Shown: piece after piece, positions 44,761 to 48,272 of the stretch
Layout of the letters: each line of letters begins with the position of its first letter
Position numbering within the stretch: position 1 is the stretch's first letter
DNA from: Flavobacterium sp. YO12
Lineage (GTDB): Bacteria > Bacteroidota > Bacteroidia > Flavobacteriales > Flavobacteriaceae
Assembly: GCF_004119495.1 (NCBI RefSeq)
Contig: NZ_NRQU01000035.1
Span: forward strand, 1-48,272
Direction: 5' to 3'
DNA length: 48,272 bases
The notes under the pieces: model-generated
The model's database searches: none
What the model was told of the DNA's origin: nothing
What the model saw: only the letters and a program-made list of their open reading frames with translations
Translations under genes and position numbers: made by a program

Positions 44761-44784
44761 AAAAAAAAGGGCATCAAGCCCTTT
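44761..44784 (-). terminator. Terminator of the mirrored operon
   Basis: On the minus strand AAAGGGC, loop TTGAT, GCCCTTT, then eight T. It lies 155 bases after the last gene of the minus-strand operon. Confidence 0.75.
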
Positions 44785-44823
44785 CAATTAAAATATATTC
44801 TAATAATGTGTTCACCAGAACAC

Positions 44824-44879
44824 GGCAAGTTGTGTTTTGAGATGCTTGAAATGAATTCAGCATCTCAAAACAACTTGCC
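44824..44879. repeat. Long hairpin GGCAAGTTGT..ACAACTTGCC
   Basis: Arms 44824-44846 and 44859-44879 pair over 21 bp with one two-base bulge and a 12-base loop. Position between two terminators of opposite direction suggests a small RNA, a 3' UTR element of the operon, or an oriT. Confidence 0.65.
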
Positions 44880-44892
44880 CTGCGGGGCTGGG

Positions 44893-44918
44893 AAACGCCT
44901 CCGAAGTCGGCGTTTTTT
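44893..44918 (+). terminator. Plus-strand terminator-like hairpin
   Basis: AAACGCC, nine-base loop, GGCGTTT followed by TTT and A/T. Only the plus strand has a T run. No plus-strand gene precedes it, so it could end a noncoding transcript that includes the hairpin at 44824-44879. Confidence 0.55.
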
Positions 44919-44939
44919 AAAATTGCTAACACCGAAAAA

Positions 44940-45281
44940 TCAGTCCGCACTGCTTTTTTTATTCTGCTTTAAATATTTCCTGTGGAGGATATCCAGCAGA
45001 TCACCTTCCTCCAATGGAATCAGCATTTCAATCACTTTGAGAAGGCTGTAAACATATCGTTCAGTCTGCTTGTGATTGTTCTCACTTATTTCAATTCCTT
45101 CCAAAGCCAGCATTCCTGCTTTCAGCAAATCCATGACCATGGTAAAAAGATCAGAATACCCACTAACATTTATGTTGAGATTGTAAATATCTTTTCTTGT
45201 TCTTGACGCTGGCTTGAGCATTACAAAATAATGCTCTGGATTCTCAACAATATCCCTTAATTTGATTTTATTTTTTTTCAT
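44940..45281 (-). CDS. Gene A' of the mirrored operon, unknown function
   Basis: 113 residues. Last gene of the minus-strand operon. Paralogue of the gene at 46450-46800: they share YxxLFTMVMDLLKAGMLALE against YINLMFTVQDLLKIALHTLE, LLKVIEMLIPLEEGDLLDILHRKYL against ILEIAVQLLPCCEAEGLDKLHKLYL. All-helical prediction in the C-terminal half, no membrane segment, no known motif. Confidence 0.75.
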   Translation of the reverse strand: MKKNKIKLRDIVENPEHYFVMLKPASRTRKDIYNLNINVSGYSDLFTMVMDLLKAGMLALEGIEISENNHKQTERYVYSLLKVIEMLIPLEEGDLLDILHRKYLKQNKKSSAD

Positions 45282-45357
45282 ATCAATATATTTTATCAGT
45301 TAACATCGATCATTTCCGAAATGATACAATAATGTCATTATCCTTCATGATCTGTAC

Positions 45358-45896
45358 TCAGGCTCGCTTTTTTATTTTTTCAATCCCTCTATCGCGCATA
45401 AGCTGGCTCGCATCAAGCATCTTGACAAGATAGACATAGGCGTGATCAGGTCATAATCAAATTCTTCAGTGCATGATGACAATGACAGATGAGAGATTTC
45501 AAAAAGAAAAAAATCAAATTTATCAATGGTATTCTCCTCAAAAGCTTTTTGAAATACTGTGAAAGGATTCTCATATTCCCGCTCTGTAAGTGAAGCCATA
45601 TCAAGTTTTGATTTACAGACGTCTGATTCCTTTACTTTCCATTTTCTGCTTCTGTACTGCAGAAGAAAGCAAGCTTTAACAAAAGATCGGAAAGCGCTGT
45701 GAAAAACAAACACCTGTCCGGGATATCTTATCCTGCATACTTCTGTTTTATGGATATAAAGAAATATCTCGCTGAGCACTTCCTTATATGAATCAAGATG
45801 GGCAAAGTCAAAAAAAGCATCCATAACCTCAAAAGGCTTTTTAATCTCATAGCCAGCCCAAAACTTGGTTTCAAAGGATTTTATATTCTTTTTCAT
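45358..45896 (-). CDS. Gene B' of the mirrored operon, frameshifted at the C-terminus
   Basis: As written it stops at 45372 after 174 residues. Paralogue of gene B (45898-46437), starting MKKNIKSFETKFWAGY. B ends with PYIHLIKLLDAGELINERGIEKNKK; in B' the frame after ITP is lost, but the next frame reads YVYLVKMLDASQLM and RDRGIEKIKKRA to a TGA at 45358-45360. One missing base near 45438-45440 explains it, and the corrected 179 residues equal B. Function unknown. Confidence 0.75.
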
Positions 45897-45897
45897 A

Positions 45898-46437
45898 TCA
45901 TGTTACTTTTTTATTTTTTTCAATGCCTCTTTCATTGATAAGCTCTCCTGCATCCAGCAGTTTTATCAAGTGGATATAGGGAGTGGTTATATCAGAGTCG
46001 GGATCTGAACCGAAAGGAGATAATGACAGTTCCGTGATTTCGCTTAAGAAAAATTCAAACTCCTGAAGTGTTTTTTCTTCAAATGCATTTTGAATCGCCA
46101 GATAAGGATTGTCATATTCTTCTTTGGTAAGGGACGAGAGATGAAATACCGTTTCAGAGCGGGTTGATTCTTTCACTTTCCACTTTTTACTTTTAGACAG
46201 CATCCAGTAGCAGACTCTGACAAACGAACATACAGCTATGTAAAAAACAAAAACATTGCAGGGAGTTTCCTGTTTATATACTTTACCCTTATAAGAGTGG
46301 AGAACCGCTTGGGTTAGGTTCTGTTTGTAGTAATCAAGATGGGCAAAATCAAGAACCTCTTCTAATGCATTGAATGGGTTTCCCGTTCTGAAGCCTGCCC
46401 AGAATCTTGTTTCGAAAGATATTTTATTCTTTTTCAT
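45898..46437 (-). CDS. Gene B of the mirrored operon, unknown function
   Basis: 179 residues from ATG 46437; a TTG three codons earlier is less likely because B' starts at the matching Met. Shared with B': SFET(K/R)FWAG, DFAHLD.YK, KWKVKES, SLT..EY.NP....Q.AFEE.T...F.FFL.EI..LSLS. Mostly helical, soluble, with a Cys- and aromatic-rich middle (VFVFYIAVCSFVRVCYWML). No known domain recognised. Start lies 12 bases after the stop of gene A. Confidence 0.78.
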   Translation of the reverse strand: MKKNKISFETRFWAGFRTGNPFNALEEVLDFAHLDYYKQNLTQAVLHSYKGKVYKQETPCNVFVFYIAVCSFVRVCYWMLSKSKKWKVKESTRSETVFHLSSLTKEEYDNPYLAIQNAFEEKTLQEFEFFLSEITELSLSPFGSDPDSDITTPYIHLIKLLDAGELINERGIEKNKKVT

Positions 46438-46449
46438 AATTTCCAAAGA

Positions 46450-46800
46450 TTATCCGTTATCATTTTCCTCATTGATCTCTAAATAAAGCTTATGCAGTTT
46501 ATCAAGTCCTTCGGCTTCACAGCATGGAAGGAGCTGTACTGCAATTTCCAGAATGCTTGTAAGATGGAAAGCGGGATCCTCGATCTGGCTGGAGTTTTCC
46601 AGATCGGAATTCTCAAGCGTGTGGAGAGCTATTTTCAGAAGATCCTGTACAGTAAACATCAGATTGATGTAGCTTGTAAATTTTAGGCTTGCATAATAAG
46701 AGTCATTTTTGTCTTTCTGCGGAGTCAGGGTTCTGAAAAAGAAGCTTTCTTTCAACTGTCTGATAAATTCATCCGCAGTTCTGGTTACATTTGTTTCCAT
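46450..46800 (-). CDS. Gene A of the mirrored operon, unknown function
   Basis: 116 residues, paralogue of A' at 44940-45281. Starts METNVTRTADEFIRQLKESFFF; the conserved second half has FTVQDLLKIALHTLE and ILEIAVQLLPCCEAEGLD. Lies eight bases after the nucleotidyltransferase/HEPN-like gene. No known domain. Confidence 0.78.
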   Translation of the reverse strand: METNVTRTADEFIRQLKESFFFRTLTPQKDKNDSYYASLKFTSYINLMFTVQDLLKIALHTLENSDLENSSQIEDPAFHLTSILEIAVQLLPCCEAEGLDKLHKLYLEINEENDNG

Positions 46801-46808
46801 AATTTCTT

Positions 46809-47675
46809 CTATTTTATTTTCTCAGGTTCTTCCTTTTCAGCTTTCTCCAGCCTGTCAAGTTCATCTTGTATCAGAATATCAGCCTGCATTCTAAATTTCC
46901 CGCATCTTTCTTCCATGAGCTGGTAATAGAGATAATCAACGTCGTTAGCCTTGGCGAAACGCAGTACGTGGGACTGCTGTTTAAGCAGGCTGAACATAGC
47001 CCTATCTTCCTTGGTATGGCGTGGAAAGAAATCTGCAGTAATACTGGAAAAGTATTCGCAGAGGCTGAACAGATGCTCCATTGCAAAATGGCTTGGGGTA
47101 TAGCCTGTAAAAACACGGATCAGGGAAAGGCAGGTCTGTTCCACTATCTGATGAAGGGAAAACATTTTCACCTCATCCGAACTTGAAGCATCATCATCAT
47201 TGTAAACCCAGTCCCAGATTGTAGCAGTAATATTTCTCCTGCTTGCAATATAGTTTGATGCAAGTTTTAAGTTTCGTTTTGGGGTTTCGCTAATGTTTAA
47301 ATAGGGAGGATTGTCAATGTCTTGAAATAAAAGCTCAGCATTCTTCATTATTTGCCAGAAGAAAAACTGCTGGTCTTGCCCTACACTTTTCAGGCTCTGT
47401 ACATGGTGCAAAAGAATAGTTGTAGTTAAGGTCCCTTTCGTCTTTGTTTTAATCTTATCGCTTATATCATTGCTTGCATTCTCTACAGTTTCCGATACAA
47501 AAACGAGAAGGTATAAATGGACATGTTCTTTCTGCATCCCATGGTCAGGATAAACCTTTCTGCTTGAGCTGCATACTGTATCGTTACTGCCGAAACAATA
47601 TATTGCCGATGTCTTGATGTGCTCTGTAATTGCTTCAATTACTTCTTTCTGCCGTGAAATTTCAACTGCTTTCAT
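46809..47675 (-). CDS. Nucleotidyltransferase-like plus HEPN-like protein, first gene of the mirrored operon
   Basis: 288 residues. The N-terminal 85 residues with AIYCFGSNDTV and EHVHLYLLVFVSE resemble an MNT-type nucleotidyltransferase strand order, but the GSxxxxxxxSDxD acidic pair is not clearly present, so this domain is probably inactive or different. The C-terminal half with LHQIVEQTCLSLIRVFTGYTPS and MEHLFSLCEYF looks like a HEPN helical domain, without an evident RxxxxxH site. Such proteins occur in Bacteroidota conjugative elements. Divergent from an XRE regulator. Confidence 0.65.
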   Translation of the reverse strand: MKAVEISRQKEVIEAITEHIKTSAIYCFGSNDTVCSSSRKVYPDHGMQKEHVHLYLLVFVSETVENASNDISDKIKTKTKGTLTTTILLHHVQSLKSVGQDQQFFFWQIMKNAELLFQDIDNPPYLNISETPKRNLKLASNYIASRRNITATIWDWVYNDDDASSSDEVKMFSLHQIVEQTCLSLIRVFTGYTPSHFAMEHLFSLCEYFSSITADFFPRHTKEDRAMFSLLKQQSHVLRFAKANDVDYLYYQLMEERCGKFRMQADILIQDELDRLEKAEKEEPEKIK

Positions 47676-47753
47676 AATTTTACTTTTTTTAATTAATACT
47701 TGTGTGAAAAATTGTATTTTTGTTTAACACACAGGCAAGTAAGTGATTAGTCG

Positions 47754-47790
47754 TACTGTACCGTATCAATTTGTATCATACCGTACAGTA
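47754..47790. promoter_or_regulatory. Operator-like palindrome between the operon and the XRE gene
   Basis: TACTGTAC (47754-47761) and GTACAGTA (47783-47790) are exact inverted copies, with ACCGTATCA and GTATCATACC between them forming further partial symmetry. A second palindrome TGTGTG..CACACA lies at about 47700-47732. Typical place for autoregulation by an XRE repressor. Confidence 0.6.
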
Positions 47791-47836
47791 AATTTTCTAT
47801 ATCATACAGCAGACTTACTTTTTTATTCTTAATTAT

Positions 47837-47844
47837 TATCTTTG
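47837..47844 (+). promoter_or_regulatory. -7 box TATCTTTG directly before the XRE gene
   Basis: TATCTTTG matches TANNTTTG and lies only four bases before ATG 47849, so the message would be leaderless or nearly so. Confidence 0.55.
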
Positions 47845-47848
47845 AGCT

Positions 47849-48271
47849 ATGAGTACATCAACAAAACCAAGTCACATGGGGCGTAAAATCAGCCGTATCC
47901 GTGAACTGAAAGACATGAAACAGGAAGCACTGGCACAGGCTATGGGAACTAACCAGCAGGCGATTTCTATTATGGAAAACAGCGAAACAATCGAGGAAGA
48001 TAAATTAAAAGAAGTAGCAAAAGCTTTAGGTGTAAGTGTGGAAGCAATTAAAAACTTTTCAGAAGAAGGCGTATTTAATTATTTTAACACCTATTATGAC
48101 ACAAAAGATAGTACATTTAATTCAGGAAGTCACTCAGGCAATTATTGTACTTTTCATCCATTAGACAAACTAATGGAATCCGTAGAAGAGAATAGAAAGC
48201 TTTATGAAAGGTTATTAAAATCTGAGCAAGATAAAATCGAATATTTAGAAAAATTACTAAAAGCTAAATGA
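47849..48271 (+). CDS. XRE-family helix-turn-helix regulator
   Basis: 140 residues, complete. XRE domain at residues 10-70: GRKISRIRELKDMKQEALAQ, the recognition helix NQQAISIMEN, and LGVSVEAIKNF. C-terminal part ends with a coiled coil (SVEENRKLYERLLKSEQDKIEYLEKLL). Divergent from the mirrored operon and probably its repressor, with the palindrome at 47754-47790 as its site. Confidence 0.92.
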   Translation: MSTSTKPSHMGRKISRIRELKDMKQEALAQAMGTNQQAISIMENSETIEEDKLKEVAKALGVSVEAIKNFSEEGVFNYFNTYYDTKDSTFNSGSHSGNYCTFHPLDKLMESVEENRKLYERLLKSEQDKIEYLEKLLKAK

Positions 48272-48272
48272 T

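Larger units (their letters stand above)
38821..48272. mobile_element. Integrative element at tRNA-Pro, left part only
   Basis: A tyrosine recombinase starts 300 bases after tRNA-Pro, followed by an excisionase-like gene, a mobA-like gene, toxin-antitoxin-like genes and a cargo operon. No core Flavobacterium gene appears after the tRNA. The right end and second att copy lie outside the window; I found no second copy of the tRNA 3' end within it. Between the tRNA and the integrase, an inverted repeat TGGGACCT/AGGTCCCA (38923-38930 and 38962-38969) could belong to the attachment region. Confidence 0.7.

Noticed and set aside
44806..45206. Plus-strand frames at 44806-45051 and 44982-45206
   Set aside because: They are antisense to gene A' and contain the hairpin and terminator.

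Overview
The window looks like a chromosome segment of a Flavobacterium-type Bacteroidota. It is AT-rich, uses the Bacteroidota promoter form (TTG, about 19 bases, TANNTTTG), rarely shows Shine-Dalgarno sites, and carries a SusC/SusD pair, a GH18-deacetylase-glycosyltransferase protein, a DUF4870/PadR/PspC/DUF2807 cluster and palindromic repeats typical of that genus. Species cannot be fixed from sequence alone.

Layout. 1-780: the 3' end of a membrane-protein gene with an in-frame TGA, then a cluster of GCTCC..GGAGC palindromes. 800-6670: housekeeping genes (NadR-like NTPase, recQ, fmt, HU, YqgE/AlgH, class IV aminotransferase, START-like protein). 6750-6930: tRNA-Met with a textbook promoter and terminator. 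7000-14400: small unknown protein, GH130 protein, Crp-family regulator, SMR exporter, divergent EamA exporter/Lrp regulator, a two-gene unit of a DUF6642-like protein and an AraC regulator, a small acidic protein and a pentapeptide-repeat protein. 14466-21109 (minus): a polysaccharide-utilisation module, susC-susD-surface lipoprotein (Fn3 plus beta-helix), with two matching operator-like palindromes upstream. 21723-23825: divergent MFS exporter and AraC regulator. 23897-28540: a copper-handling island (Cys-rich exported protein, DUF3347 protein, HMA-AraC fusion regulator, decayed HMA chaperone, multicopper oxidase/CopB fusion, small Lys/Cys-rich exported peptide). 28743-32137 (minus): GH18-CE4-GT2 gene split by a frameshift. 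32454-37493: DUF4442 protein and the DUF4870-PadR-PspC-DUF2807-DUF2807 envelope cluster. 37622-38569: trxB.

From tRNA-Pro (38746-38820) to the window end lies an integrative element that runs off the right edge: IntDOT-like tyrosine recombinase, excisionase-like protein, a mobA-like gene followed by only a five-codon relaxase stub, an AbiEii-type toxin with a DUF6922-like partner and a decayed second partner copy, a structured noncoding stretch, and a five-gene minus-strand operon led by a nucleotidyltransferase/HEPN-like protein. The other four genes form two paralogous pairs in mirror order A-B-B'-A'. A divergent XRE regulator with an operator-like palindrome sits upstream. I regard this operon as the best candidate for an undescribed system.

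A recurring theme is single-base frame breaks: HU (extra A in an A7 run), the GH18-CE4-GT2 gene, the second DUF2807 gene (missing A in an A8 run) and gene B' of the mirrored operon, plus nonsense codons in the first gene and in the second DUF6922-like gene. Some may be assembly errors and they should be checked against reads before biological meaning is given.
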